64,000 bases of DNA from Caldimonas brevitalea (GCF_001017435.1 NZ_CP011371.1:6076001-6140000); one strand, 5' to 3'; shown: positions 45,258 through 54,602, counted from the first letter of the stretch. The notes: generated from the letters alone by a model not told the origin. Program-made: numbers and translations.

Positions 45258-45713
45258 CTACAAGCCGACTGAAATCCGTCTTTGCTTAAGGGGCCCGGCT
45301 ACGAGAATGCCCGTCCAAACGAGCAATCCCAGTATTGCTGAGACTGCCGAAAAGTAGAGGTACAGATGTGTACTATTCCACAGCTGGGACGGCTCACTCA
45401 GTTTTGCGGTTGTCGGATCCTCCGGGCGGAACAAGACCCAAACCCGCTCCCCGGGGCGATACTTGCGCAAGGAGGTCTGAACCGGAGGCGGCAGCGTATG
45501 GACCCGCCCGTTCTTGTCCGCGAAAATGACCTTGGCCGTCATCTGCTTTTTGCCCACCTCGACAACCTCCCCACGCGTAACCGAGGCGCGCCGGATAAAG
45601 TCCGATTCGACGTGCCAGCGCCACGCAGCTAGGAGCGCCAAGCAGAGAGCCAGAACCAACAGACTCTTGCCGATTCGGCGTTGGGTGGTCGAGGCGAACG
45701 CGTGAGTGATCAT
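45258..45713 (-). CDS. DUF3592-like membrane protein
   Basis: About 151 residues with an N-terminal membrane helix (GKSLLVLALCLALLAAW), a periplasmic or cytosolic beta domain with RRASVTRGEVVEVGKKQMTAKVIF and YRPGERVWVLFRPEDPTTAKL, and a second helix near the C-terminus (YFSAVSAILGLLVWTGILVAG). This helix-beta-helix layout with the V(x)LY-type PxxP-A-K-L motif is that of DUF3592. Start is uncertain (ATG 45713, 45749 or 45797). Function unknown. Confidence 0.6.
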   Translation of the reverse strand: MITHAFASTTQRRIGKSLLVLALCLALLAAWRWHVESDFIRRASVTRGEVVEVGKKQMTAKVIFADKNGRVHTLPPPVQTSLRKYRPGERVWVLFRPEDPTTAKLSEPSQLWNSTHLYLYFSAVSAILGLLVWTGILVAGPLKQRRISVGL

Positions 45714-45953
45714 GAACAAGGCCAGGCGCGCAGGAACCGGGCTTCGCATAGCGACGATACCGGACGATAGCAGTCGCATCGAGGCGAGCCAAGGCACTAG
45801 AGCACAGGCGCATCCCTACCGCGACGCGCAGCACGTCCTCGTACCATGGCCATGCCTCCCTCCATCACGACAACAGATGCTCGGCCATTCTCCACCCCGG
45901 TTCACCGGCGTGACGAAAACTAGAATCTCGACTCACTCCATCGAGGAGAGAGC

Positions 45954-46613
45954 ATGACCCTGGAAGAATATAAAGCCCGCTACGGTGGGCAGAACCACGT
46001 CGCCCCCGGCTGGGACGCCATTGACGCAAGCCTTCGGGCTCTCTACGGCGACCAAAAGCCACAGCACTGCGGAACGATCATCAAGCATTTCTTGGGTGGG
46101 CGGGATCCCATCGACGGTATCAGTACCTACCAAAGCGACGCGGGTGGCGCGGCGCACCTTCACTTCTGCACTTACGGCTTCTCGGCGCTTTACTACGACG
46201 AGGAGGCCGTCGGGCAAGACTTCAGCCGCTTCGGGTTCGAACTAACGTTCCGCCTGAAACCCAGCCAGGAGGATCACGAGCCGCCCATCTGGGTCTGCAA
46301 CCTCATACAGAACATTGCTCGCTACGTTTTCGAGTCCGGCAAGTGGTTCGAGGAGGGTCACTGGATTCCCGCCAACGGTCCCATTAGAGCCGATGCTCAG
46401 ACCGATATCGTCGGGCTGATGTTCGTCCACGATCCGCAGCTGCCCGCGATGGAGACCCCGCACGGACGGGTCGAGTTTCTTCAGATGGTGGGGCTGACCT
46501 CTTCCGAGGTGGCTGATCTGATGGCCAAGCGCAGAACGACCACCGAGATCGCTGCGACGCTTTCCAAGGCAGATCCATATCTGGTGACCGACCTCGCGCG
46601 TAGCGGTGCATGA
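45954..46613 (+). CDS. Suppressor-of-fused (SUFU) domain protein
   Basis: 219 residues matching the bacterial SUFU pattern: GRDPIDGISTYQSDAGGAAHLHFCTYGFSALYY, FGFELTFRLKP, PPIWVCNLIQNIARYVFESGKWFEEGHWIP and an end with QMVGLTSSEVADLM. Bacterial SUFU proteins are frequent in polymorphic-toxin loci, where they act as immunity proteins; direct function is otherwise unknown. GAGGAGAG is well spaced before the ATG. No toxin gene is adjacent, so it may be an orphan immunity gene. Confidence 0.82.
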   Translation: MTLEEYKARYGGQNHVAPGWDAIDASLRALYGDQKPQHCGTIIKHFLGGRDPIDGISTYQSDAGGAAHLHFCTYGFSALYYDEEAVGQDFSRFGFELTFRLKPSQEDHEPPIWVCNLIQNIARYVFESGKWFEEGHWIPANGPIRADAQTDIVGLMFVHDPQLPAMETPHGRVEFLQMVGLTSSEVADLMAKRRTTTEIAATLSKADPYLVTDLARSGA

Positions 46614-46760
46614 TCTGCCCGGCGCCTCGGAGGCGACGCCTGCGCCAGCGTGTTGGGGCAGGCCGGCCTGAACATCGATTGAAAGCCAACAGGGCGGCGT
46701 GCAATGCACAGCCGCCCTCCGGAACAGCAGCCGAGGCTCAGGCCCCGGCGTTGGTGGCGA

Positions 46761-48020
46761 TCACAGCTCGAACACGATGAACTGGAGGATGCGTTCTTGC
46801 GGCAGCATGCCTGCCTCGCCTGCATCCGGCTCGGTGTGGTAGGAGGTGTAGGTCACGCGGCCTTTGCCCACCGGGAAGGTGACCGTCAACGGACGCACCA
46901 CCGGCTGGCTCTGGCCGCCGAAGGTGACTGCACCCGACGCCCAGGTGCGGACCTGCGACTGCTGCTCCTGGTGCGCGCCGGTGATGACAGCCCAGCCCGA
47001 CAGGAAGCCTTCGATGTGCACCTTGCCGCCAGCCGTCAGGCAGGAGCCGGCCGGGCTGCCGCACGTGACGTTCCCCAACCATGCGGCAAGGGCGGGATCG
47101 ACACTCGCCTCGACGCTGATGCCGCTCTCGCCCAGCTCGGCCGCGTCCAGGTTCTCGGGCGCAGTGCTGGCGATCTCGTCCGAGCCCTCGAAATTGACGA
47201 AGGCCGGGAACGACTGCTCGACGAAGTCATAGGCCAGGTCACTGGCGTAGAGGCGGCCGCCCGCTTCCACATATGCCTTTAGCGTGGCGAGCTTCGTCGC
47301 ATCGCCCAGCACGGACTCTTCCAGCCCGCAGTTGAAGAAGACGACGCCGTACTTGTAGATGTCGGCCTTGCCGTCCTTGTCGCCGTCCTCGAACAGCGCG
47401 TCCATCGGCTTGTAGGTGTCGGGCAACGTGGAGTCGCCGTCGTACAGCGCAAACTTCTCGGTGCTCAGTTTGAGCCGGCCGCCTTCAAGTTCGCCGTAGC
47501 CCAGCTTCGCCAGCACATCTTGGATGCGGTCGTAAGAGCCGGTCACGACTGCCAGCCGAGCGCCCGTTTCAGCGGCCTTCAGCACCACTGCCCCCAGCTC
47601 GATGGTGCCGCTGGCGGTGAGCGCGACCTCCGTCTCCTGGCGGAAAGCACCCTTGACGACGACCAGCGTCGGAGCGGCCGGCACAGCGGCCTTCAGCGAG
47701 AAGTTGCCGTTGGCGTCGGTGCAGGTGGCGACCCAGGCAGCGTTGGGCGGTGCGCCGCACGCCAGCTCGGCCGCAGCGGCGGCAGGCTCGCGACCAGCGC
47801 CCGCAGCTTGCGCCGCCGCCGCGCTGTCCTCGACATAAACGAGTGCGTTTGCGATCGGCGTCTGGCTGTCCGGGGCCACCAGGCGGCCCGAGATGGTCGC
47901 CGTAGACGCGGGTGTCTCCGGCGCCGGGTTGTCGTCGCCGTCACCACCACCGCCGCCGCACGCGGCCAGCAGCGGAAGCGCAAGTGCCACGGCCCAAGCC
48001 GTGCGTCGAGTGAAATTCAT
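46761..48020 (-). CDS. Lipoprotein with carboxypeptidase-regulatory-like and ThuA/GATase-like parts
   Basis: 419 residues. Lipobox (LLAAC) plus poly-Gly linker. Residues about 35-150 form a carboxypeptidase-regulatory-like (beta-sandwich) domain (ATISGRLVAPDSQTPIANALVYVED). From about 155, ARLAVVTGSYDRIQDVLAKLGY ... YGVVFFNCGLEE ... LKAYVEAGGRLYASDLAYDFVEQ resembles the flavodoxin/glutamine-amidotransferase (ThuA-like) fold. No catalytic Cys/His could be assigned. Start 48020 with AAAGGG upstream; the frame is open to 48218 but without a signal peptide. Surface or periplasmic; role unknown. Confidence 0.72.
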   Translation of the reverse strand: MNFTRRTAWAVALALPLLAACGGGGGDGDDNPAPETPASTATISGRLVAPDSQTPIANALVYVEDSAAAAQAAGAGREPAAAAAELACGAPPNAAWVATCTDANGNFSLKAAVPAAPTLVVVKGAFRQETEVALTASGTIELGAVVLKAAETGARLAVVTGSYDRIQDVLAKLGYGELEGGRLKLSTEKFALYDGDSTLPDTYKPMDALFEDGDKDGKADIYKYGVVFFNCGLEESVLGDATKLATLKAYVEAGGRLYASDLAYDFVEQSFPAFVNFEGSDEIASTAPENLDAAELGESGISVEASVDPALAAWLGNVTCGSPAGSCLTAGGKVHIEGFLSGWAVITGAHQEQQSQVRTWASGAVTFGGQSQPVVRPLTVTFPVGKGRVTYTSYHTEPDAGEAGMLPQERILQFIVFEL

Positions 48021-48515
48021 TGCGACCCTTTCGTCCACACTTTGTGTTCTGCCTGGTGCCCCGCCCTCGCCGGCCACCTTGTCCTGTTGCCCGGGTTCGT
48101 CCCCGGCTGCCGCAGTGTTAGGCATGCTGTCGCCGATGCAAATCCCCCAAAGAAGTGACATCGCGACACCTTGCCGCGCCGGCTCCCCCCTAGTTCGTTG
48201 GGTTGATGCGACCGCCACATGCCCCTATTGATCGAGCGCACACAGGTTGCGGTGCGTGATGGAGGCATGCGCGTGCCCCGCGTGACGGTGCACGTTGCCA
48301 ACAGCCCCTCCGGTCACAGTCGTGAGTGACGATCGGGGTGCTGCGGTGGACCGGAAGGAAGTGCCCCTGCACCTCCGCTGGCACGAAGCGCATGGTTGCG
48401 ATCTGCAGGGGCTACAGCGAAGGGCGGTGAGCACCGCCGGTACTGGCTTGACCTTCGGCCGTGCCGGGGAGCAACAACGCCTATCGTCTGCGCCCCGTGC
48501 AGGAGGCCTATGCCT
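48021..48515. other. Intergenic, no gene seen
   Basis: 495 bases upstream of the ThuA-like lipoprotein gene and downstream of the lectin gene (both minus strand). Frames here lack codon bias and no repeat or RNA was recognised. The promoter for the lipoprotein gene should be near 48050-48130. Confidence 0.4.
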
Positions 48516-49019
48516 TCACGGGCAGTATCTGTGGGTGGCCCAGATCGGGGCCCCAGTGGAGCTGTAGATGACGAGGTTGCAGTCGTTCTGCACCGCCAGC
48601 CAGGCGCCCGGGTTCCCCCAGGTGCCAGAGGACCAGATCGGCGCACCGCCGCTGTCGTACAAGACCAGGTTGCCATCACCCTGCATGATCAAATTCGAGG
48701 TGGACCGGCCCCACGTGCCGGTGTCCCACAGCGCCCCGGTGCTCACATACTCGACGACGTTGCCGTCGGTTTGATGGATCAGGAAGGCCGCGCCGTTGCA
48801 GGACGGGATGTAGTAGTCGGGGGGCAGGTATTCGTTGGGGTACATCGCACCGCACTGGCGAGCGATGGTGGGTGGGGCCTTTTGAGCCGTGGCATCCTTT
48901 CCTTTGTGTTGCGGCGGGACGTTGGGCGCGGCGCCCAGTCCGACGCTGGCGGCCACGACGGCAGCCGCCGTGATCAGTTGAAGAAGATGGCGAAGGGACA
49001 GACATCTGCGAGCATGCAT
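48516..49019 (-). CDS. Secreted bulb-type (B-) lectin-domain protein
   Basis: 167 residues with an N-terminal secretion signal (about 1-31) and a B-lectin beta-prism. Three mannose-site motifs of QxDxNxVxY form are seen: QTDGNVVEY (83-91), QGDGNLVLY (113-121) and QNDCNLVIY (144-152). Cysteines in the third site and C-terminus (DCN, RYCP) may form a disulfide. Homologues include pyocin L-like lectin bacteriocins and surface lectins; here a single prism, so a sugar-binding or adhesive role is likelier. GAGGAAAAAG precedes the ATG. Start 49019 is chosen for the signal peptide. Confidence 0.85.
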   Translation of the reverse strand: MHARRCLSLRHLLQLITAAAVVAASVGLGAAPNVPPQHKGKDATAQKAPPTIARQCGAMYPNEYLPPDYYIPSCNGAAFLIHQTDGNVVEYVSTGALWDTGTWGRSTSNLIMQGDGNLVLYDSGGAPIWSSGTWGNPGAWLAVQNDCNLVIYSSTGAPIWATHRYCP

Positions 49020-49468
49020 GGTCTTTTTCCTCTCGGTAGGGTCGACGTGGACGGGTGCCACTTGCGGCCGCGTGAACACACCGCGGGGACGCTACTGGGG
49101 CTACAGGGCTGACGACGACATCCCGGCCGATCCGCAGATGAACTTCGACGTGTGATCTATGGGACGGCCGCTGACGTCAGGACGATCGGTTGTGGTGCGC
49201 CTTTCGAGGCCACTTGTTCAAGCACCCTCGTACTAGGTTAGCCAACAGATGCTGCGTTGGCGCCTCGCATCTTTCGCGGCCCGTATCTATGCGAGGGGCA
49301 GCAAGATCGTCGGGAGTGGCGTGCAGCGCGGTGGGAGGCGCCTCAGCAGAACACTTGCGTTGCTCGGGTTCTATTGCGCCTGGTTCAATCGCTGCCTGGT
49401 CGTCGTGACAGCATCCGCGCAAGGCGCCTTCCCTAGACGCTCACGGTAGCTCGTTAACGGGGGAACCG
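49020..49468. other. Intergenic, no gene seen
   Basis: 449 bases between the lectin and DUF1801 genes. Open frames on both strands here (up to 81 codons) show no convincing coding bias. The lectin promoter is expected at its left side. Confidence 0.4.
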
Positions 49469-49828
49469 TCAGGCGCAATTCCTTGCCGCCTGCAGCGCCA
49501 GCGGTAGGTAGAACGCCAACTTCTTTGCCGAGATATCGCTGAGACTGCGCAGCTTGAGGTGACGGCGGCCTTTGCCGGTTCCCTCCAGCAAGCCGTAGCG
49601 GTCGTCGAGCTTCGCACCTTGGCTGAACTCGACCGACACATGCTCTTTGTAGGCGAAGACCCCTCCGAACTGAACGCCGGACGTGAACAGAATTCCGCCG
49701 TACTTGACCTCTTCTTCCAGCGGGGCGATCGTCTCCATCGTCACGGCTCGTACGGCTTCGATGATGCGGAACTGCATCTCGCCCAGTTGGCGAATGTCAT
49801 ACAGAAGGTCGTGAACTGACTTGCCCAT
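49469..49828 (-). CDS. DUF1801-domain protein
   Basis: 119 residues, cytoplasmic. The DUF1801/YdhG-like pattern is visible: IRQLGEMQFRIIEAVRAVTMETIAP, EEVKYGGILFTSG, FGGVFAYKEHVSVEFSQGAKLDD and the C-terminal helix ISAKKLAFYLPLALQAAR. Function of the family is not established (frataxin-like fold). Alone between two unrelated genes. Confidence 0.82.
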   Translation of the reverse strand: MGKSVHDLLYDIRQLGEMQFRIIEAVRAVTMETIAPLEEEVKYGGILFTSGVQFGGVFAYKEHVSVEFSQGAKLDDRYGLLEGTGKGRRHLKLRSLSDISAKKLAFYLPLALQAARNCA

Positions 49829-50095
49829 GGAGGTCCTTTGACTCAGGTGCTATGACAGGGAAGCGCGCCGCAAATGGAGTGTAAGCGTCGCGGTCCAACG
49901 CACTGACACCAGACCGCCTGCAGTTCCTCGCTGTCACCGTCGATGGGTAGGGCAGCGACGTTCCAAGGCGGCGGCAGTCGGGCACATCGATCAACGCGCG
50001 GACCCTATTGAGTCGCAGTGGCCGTGCGGTGATCCCCACAGTGATCTACATGGGTCGCAGAATGATGGGCCTCGCTGCTCCGGCTTCGCCTTACC

Positions 50096-50512
50096 TTACT
50101 TTGCGTTCGGCAGCTTGGCGGCCAAGACGTCGATCTTCTCGATGCTCGGAGGACGCTGCAGCATGTCAGGCGCCTTTGCCATCAAGGCGGCCGCAACCTT
50201 GCCGCTCAGATGAGCGTCTCGTCCGGCCTCGCTGGGGAAGGTGTCGAAGATCGCGAATCGGGACTTGCTCAGCCTGACCGCGAACCAGCTGCTCGTGGCA
50301 GGTTCATCGAGAACCACGGCCTTGCCCCCGATCAGGAACTTGGCGACTTCATCTTCCCTCCCGTTCTTGGCATCCATGACGACCCAGAGTGCCGTCTTGG
50401 CCTGGCTGTCCGCCGAATCTGCGGCATGGGCTTGCAAGCTCATCAAACTCACCGCGCTGGCTGCGGCAAGAGAGGTAGCAATGGCGGCGGCCTTTACTTT
50501 CAAAGAGTTCAT
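50096..50512 (-). CDS. Secreted antibiotic-biosynthesis-monooxygenase (ABM)-like protein
   Basis: 138 residues. Signal peptide to about residue 31 (LQAHAADSADS). A dimeric ferredoxin-like ABM domain follows: TALWVVMDAKNGREDEVAKFL, then SWFAVRLSKSRFAIFDTFPSEAGRDAHLSGKVAAALM (the W...F.I...F....R..H pattern). Such domains act as cofactor-free quinol monooxygenases or unknown enzymes; catalytic residues are not well fixed. Export is unusual for the family. Start ATG 50512 has ACGGAG correctly placed (ATG 50530 is an alternative). Confidence 0.82.
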   Translation of the reverse strand: MNSLKVKAAAIATSLAAASAVSLMSLQAHAADSADSQAKTALWVVMDAKNGREDEVAKFLIGGKAVVLDEPATSSWFAVRLSKSRFAIFDTFPSEAGRDAHLSGKVAAALMAKAPDMLQRPPSIEKIDVLAAKLPNAK

Positions 50513-51382
50513 CGATAGCTCCGTGTGCACTGCACGTTGTTGAGGAAGCTCGAACTCTAGATGCGGTGGCTACAAACGAAGAGTGGCGGGAACGCCTTCT
50601 TTGATATCGTTTCCGCCACGCATGTTCAGATCTTTGTGGCCGATGGCGTGTCTCGCCGCCGCTGCTCAGCTGGGCCAGTCAGATTCGAATGGTGCTATGA
50701 CCAGATCATCAGGGCGCTGGCTGAGGCAAAGCGAAAAGGCGTCGGGAGCCCGAAGGAAGGGAGATGTGTTCATCTGGCGGATCCGCTTACTTCGCGCGTG
50801 AATCATTTCGATTGGCGAGACGACAACAAGCACCCCGAAGAGGGAAACGGGGAGGTACTGCCGGCCACATCGGCATTCACACACGCTGGTCGCTTCCTTG
50901 TTGCAGCTCTTTGGGGAGTCCGCCCCCTTGTAAACAAGGTGGCTCGCTTTTTCAAGGTTACGCACTTCTGTGCGCAAACTTTTCGAGGCGAGGGCCGATC
51001 GCGAGTGAAACGTGCGCGCTTGTTCCACACTTCTCCTGCACCGTCATGCGAAGGTGGAACTCGCGCTCCTCGCTCCGTTGAACTCGCCCGGGATTATGAG
51101 GGTTACGTCGGCGGCAAAGCTTTCTGCAGCGGCGAGAGCTTTACGTCGTCGCGATACGACCACTTCCCGGCCCCGTTTGAAGGGCCCCGGGATTGTCCAT
51201 TCGAAGGGTGCAGGCAAGACTTCAATCCCCGCAAGTGAGATCAGACTGCTCAAGTCCGAAGCGAGTGAACAGGAGACAGAGAACCGATCTTCCAACAGGT
51301 GAAACAACGGAGGCGTTTTCCTCTCCGGAGCGAGTCTGCGACGGGAGTGCGCCTCCTTTGTTTAGATCTCACGGGAGTACGT
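50513..51382. other. Long intergenic region of lower GC, no confident gene
   Basis: 870 bases. A 225-codon plus-strand frame (50561-51238) and minus-strand frames (50666-51028; 51044-51307) exist. Their composition is Arg/Ser-rich, third-position bias is weak, and none matches a known family. A perfect hairpin CCTTGT-aa-ACAAGG lies at 50929-50942. Base composition differs from flanking genes, suggesting acquired or decayed DNA. Confidence 0.4.
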
Positions 51383-51865
51383 ATGAATATCAAGTGCACA
51401 TCAAAGCTGCTCGCCTTGGCAGCATTAACTGTTGGCCAATTGTCGAGCGCGCATGCAGATCAGTATTTGGTGGACCTGAGCGCGCTTATTCAAGGAAGTT
51501 GCTCGTCATTTGGCGGAGATTGGCAGGATTTTGCTTATGACGGAAAGTCAAAAATAGTTTTTTGCAAGAAACTGAGCACCACCAAGCCGTCGTATGGGGT
51601 CGTGGATATTGCAGGCATCTGGCCGGGCAACATCAGCTGTACATCGTCGTTCGGATCGAGTTGGAAAGAGTTTGCATTCGATGGAAAGGCAAACCTACGC
51701 TACTGCGCCAAACTAGGCGATGTTGATGTCAGCGAAAATTACGTCGAAGACGTAAACGCTGCGGTTGGCGGCAGTGACGTATGCAATCGTTTCGCCGGAC
51801 GTGGATGGGATCCAGTAATCTACAACGGTCATTCAAATATCACGTTCTGTGCGAAATTCAGGTAG
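51383..51865 (+). CDS. Secreted protein of three Cys-paired repeats
   Basis: 160 residues, GGGAG upstream. Signal peptide MNIKCTSKLLALAALTVGQL...AHA. The mature part is three units of about 45 residues, each with C-x(4-5)-F-x(1-3)-W-x-(D/E/P) ... (D/N)G(K/H)(S/A)-(K/N)-I/L-x-x-C-x-K. Unit ends read KIVFCKKL, NLRYCAKL and NITFCAKF. Each unit has two Cys, so three internal disulfides are likely. Codon use and GC are unlike neighbours, suggesting transfer. No family recognised; a small secreted binding or inhibitor protein is possible. Confidence 0.7.
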   Translation: MNIKCTSKLLALAALTVGQLSSAHADQYLVDLSALIQGSCSSFGGDWQDFAYDGKSKIVFCKKLSTTKPSYGVVDIAGIWPGNISCTSSFGSSWKEFAFDGKANLRYCAKLGDVDVSENYVEDVNAAVGGSDVCNRFAGRGWDPVIYNGHSNITFCAKFR

Positions 51866-52014
51866 GGAGAGCTGCTCGCAAAGAAGGGCCGCAATCCCAC
51901 GACACCGTAGGGCATCTCAAGTGCGACGCCTGTACATCACGCTCGCTTGGGCGTCGCCGTCAGCCTTCCTCGATATCTGGCGGGTGGGCGTCGGCCGCCG
52001 CCCATCCCGTCGCC

Positions 52015-52998
52015 TCAAGAACAGTTGGGCGTCAACCGGTCCGCCAGCCCGGCCAGCAGGATCCCGCCGATATAAGGATTGCTGGCCATGTAGTACTCCA
52101 GGTTGTGCCCGTACTGGGTAAGCTCGTCCGACACCGTGCGGGTGTAGTGGGCGAGCCGGCCCTGCCCGCACAACACCGCCGCGAAGGCGTCCGCCTGGTT
52201 GGGGAGCACGACGGGGTCGAGGTCCCCGTGCATCAGGTAGACCTTGGGGTCGCTCGGGTCGACATGGCGGATAGGGCCCGCGGTGTAGAGCGTCGTGTCG
52301 CTGCAGGGGCGCCATGACTCGATATTGGTCGGCCAGCAGCCGAACACTTCGGCGACCAACGGGGTGCCCCAGCCATCGCTGAAGGTGCCGATGTCATAGA
52401 CCCCTGCATTCGGGAAGACAAGATGCACGCGGGCGTCATGCTGCGGCGGTGCGTGTTCAGGCTCGTAGGCTGGTTCACCGTACGTCAGGCCGGCCAGCGC
52501 CGCCAGATGACCGCCCGCCGAGCCGCCGGCCAGCACCACACGGTCGACGTCCAGCCGGTACACCGCCGCCTGCGACTTGAGCCAACGGATTGCGTGCTTG
52601 ACCTCGCGCACCTGCCGCACCACGTTCTCGGCGCTGCCGCCGAGGGTCGGCGGCACGGGCTGGGCCGGCGTGTACTCGACGGATGCCACCGCGAACCCCT
52701 GCTGCACCAGGTTGATGAGCCAAGCCCCAAAGCAGGTCAGCCGCCAGTTGTCGCCTCCCCAGCCGCCGCCGTGCAGGTACACGAGCACCGGGGCGGGGGC
52801 GCTCGCCGCACCCGCTGGAAGGTAGAGGTCGAGGTGGTGCACACCGTCGTACACCGGTTGCGCTCGAACGTGACCCGCAACGCTCTGTTCAAAGCCCTGT
52901 TGCTCGCATTCTTCCTGCGTGAGGCCCAGGGCCGGTAGCGCCCAGGCGACAAGGGTGGCGAACAGGGCAGTGGCTCCGCACCGAGACAAATGGTTCAT
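52015..52998 (-). CDS. Secreted alpha/beta hydrolase (carboxylesterase/lipase type)
   Basis: 327 residues. Signal peptide to about residue 26 (PALGLTQ). Oxyanion motif HGGGW (76-80), nucleophile S160 in AGGSAGGH, acid D259 or D261 in MHGDLDPVV and base H298 in QYGHNLEYY give a complete triad. The HGGGW/GGSAGG layout is that of the hormone-sensitive-lipase/BD-FAE-type esterases. Extra Cys residues suggest disulfides suited to export. AAGGAG precedes the ATG at 52998. Substrate unknown (short esters or arylformamide-like). Confidence 0.87.
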   Translation of the reverse strand: MNHLSRCGATALFATLVAWALPALGLTQEECEQQGFEQSVAGHVRAQPVYDGVHHLDLYLPAGAASAPAPVLVYLHGGGWGGDNWRLTCFGAWLINLVQQGFAVASVEYTPAQPVPPTLGGSAENVVRQVREVKHAIRWLKSQAAVYRLDVDRVVLAGGSAGGHLAALAGLTYGEPAYEPEHAPPQHDARVHLVFPNAGVYDIGTFSDGWGTPLVAEVFGCWPTNIESWRPCSDTTLYTAGPIRHVDPSDPKVYLMHGDLDPVVLPNQADAFAAVLCGQGRLAHYTRTVSDELTQYGHNLEYYMASNPYIGGILLAGLADRLTPNCS

Positions 52999-53064
52999 CT
53001 GGGCTCCTTTCGAGAGGGACGGTTCCCGTGCTGCTCGATGCCTTAGACCGTGGAGGGGCGACAC

Positions 53065-53310
53065 TCAGGCGATCGACGACGAAGGGCACGCCTTGATCCC
53101 AAAGACAACCCAGTGAGCGGGACCCTGGTTGCACGGCGAGATGTCGGCCTGGAGGCCGAACGGGAAATATCGGGCCAGCACGGCCATCAGCAGCGGCACC
53201 ATCAGCCACTGACGCCCCGGGCGGTAGCCTGAAGACATCGAACGGAACATGAACGCGTGATGAATCTGTTCACGCGTTTCCTCCAGTTCAATGAGCCCAA
53301 AACGACCCAT
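53065..53310 (-). CDS. Small hypothetical protein (doubtful)
   Basis: 81 codons on the same strand as, and 66 bases upstream of, the esterase gene. Third-position G/C bias is good. The peptide has a hydrophobic stretch (QWLMVPLLMAVLARYFPFGL) and two Cys near the end. No ribosome binding site or family match. It may be a real small membrane protein or a chance frame. Confidence 0.33.
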   Translation of the reverse strand: MGRFGLIELEETREQIHHAFMFRSMSSGYRPGRQWLMVPLLMAVLARYFPFGLQADISPCNQGPAHWVVFGIKACPSSSIA

Positions 53311-53615
53311 CGAGCACCGCGCTGCAACGGGCAGGGGATTGCAGCGCAGAACAACTGAACAGTTCCTGTGCGACCTGTATTGACTCTAGTGACCGCACTT
53401 CCTTTCGCAAGAACAAATGTGGGTCGACCACTGTTTTCCATGGCGACACGTTCCCGACGGACCCGGGGTCACCACGGGCACAGGGCCGAGACGGTCGCTT
53501 GCATGGCGCCGAACAAGGCGGTCAACGCTGCTACGATTGTTTTCGACAGCGGCCTGCGAGCCGTTTCCACTGCGCGCCCATAGATCCGGGCGCCGTTTTT
53601 CGGGGTCATCACAAC
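53311..53615. other. Intergenic, no gene seen
   Basis: Upstream of the ligase gene. A TTGACT-like -35 occurs at 53380-53385 but no partner -10 is clear. Open frames here continue upstream of the ligase ATG without coding character. Confidence 0.35.
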
Positions 53616-54602
53616 ATGGAACCTTCACGTCCGGCACCGTCCGCACTTCGGATCGCCGTCATCTGCGGTGGCGCCTCGGCAGAAGCGGGCGTGTCCCGCA
53701 AGTCGGCTCACGAAGTGGCGCAAGCGCTGCGCGCCAGCTTTGCTGAGGTACACGAGTTCGAGCTGGATGGACAGCAGCTATACCAGCGGCTTGCGCAGTT
53801 CCGTCCGGACGTGGTGTTCCCGGTCCTCCATGGACCCCCTGGCGAAGACGGAACACTTCAAGGCTTCCTCGAGGTGCTGGGCCTGCCGTATGTGGGCTCC
53901 AGCGTGTGCGCGTCGGCCTGCGCCATGAACAAGTACGTGGCCAAGCAGTTGTACCGCGCGGTCGGTCTCCCCGTCGCGCGAGACATGCTGCTCCCGCGGC
54001 ACGACACGGACGTGCGCCAGGCGGCGCAACACCTGTTCGAGCAGTTTCCCTCGGGCGCGGTGGTCAAGCCGGTGGATCAGGGGTCGGCGATCGGCGTCGC
54101 GTTCGCCACTCAGCCGGCCGAAATCGAGGAGGCGCTGCGCAACTGCTATGGCGTCTCCTCGGCGGCGCTGGTGGAGGAGCGGATCAACGGGCGCGAAATC
54201 ACCGCCGGCGTGCTCGAGCTCGACGCGATGGTCCCCTTGCCGGTGATCGAGATCCGCCCGATCGGCGGCTGGTATGACTTCGAGCATCGCTACGCGGTGG
54301 GCGGAAGCGAGCACGTGATTCCGGCGCCGATCGACGCCCAGGCCTATGCCGCGGTGCAGGACATCGCCGTGCGCGCGCATGCGGCGCTCGGCTGCCGCGA
54401 CCTGTCGCGTTCAGATTTCTTGGTTGGCGAGGACGGTACCGTGACGCTACTGGAAACCAACACCCTGCCCGGCATGACCGCCACCAGCCTTTATCCCGAC
54501 GCAGCGCGTGCGGCGGGCATCTCGTTTGAACAGCTGGTGCGGGACCTGGCCCTGAAGGCGTATGGGCGCTGGACCAGCGTCAGCGGTTCTTCACTTCCTT
54601 GA
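53616..54602 (+). CDS. ddl: D-alanine--D-alanine ligase, solitary paralogue
   Basis: ATP-grasp ligase making D-Ala-D-Ala for peptidoglycan, cytoplasmic, 328 residues. Visible: VICGGASAEAGVS at the start (GG.S.E..VS), HGPPGEDGTLQGFLEVLGLPYVGS, VVKPVDQGSAIGVA (ATP-grasp lid), GREITAGVLE, YDFEHRYAVGG (omega loop with Tyr as in D-Ala-type enzymes) and ETNTLPGMT (metal ligands). It is not in a dcw cluster, so probably a second copy or DdlA-like paralogue. The start at 53616 begins the family match; the frame is open further upstream. Confidence 0.92.
   Translation: MEPSRPAPSALRIAVICGGASAEAGVSRKSAHEVAQALRASFAEVHEFELDGQQLYQRLAQFRPDVVFPVLHGPPGEDGTLQGFLEVLGLPYVGSSVCASACAMNKYVAKQLYRAVGLPVARDMLLPRHDTDVRQAAQHLFEQFPSGAVVKPVDQGSAIGVAFATQPAEIEEALRNCYGVSSAALVEERINGREITAGVLELDAMVPLPVIEIRPIGGWYDFEHRYAVGGSEHVIPAPIDAQAYAAVQDIAVRAHAALGCRDLSRSDFLVGEDGTVTLLETNTLPGMTATSLYPDAARAAGISFEQLVRDLALKAYGRWTSVSGSSLP

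Noticed and set aside
50561..51238. 225-codon plus-strand frame in the low-GC gap
   Set aside because: Weak third-position bias, Arg/Ser-rich random-like composition and no family match; competing frames exist on the other strand.
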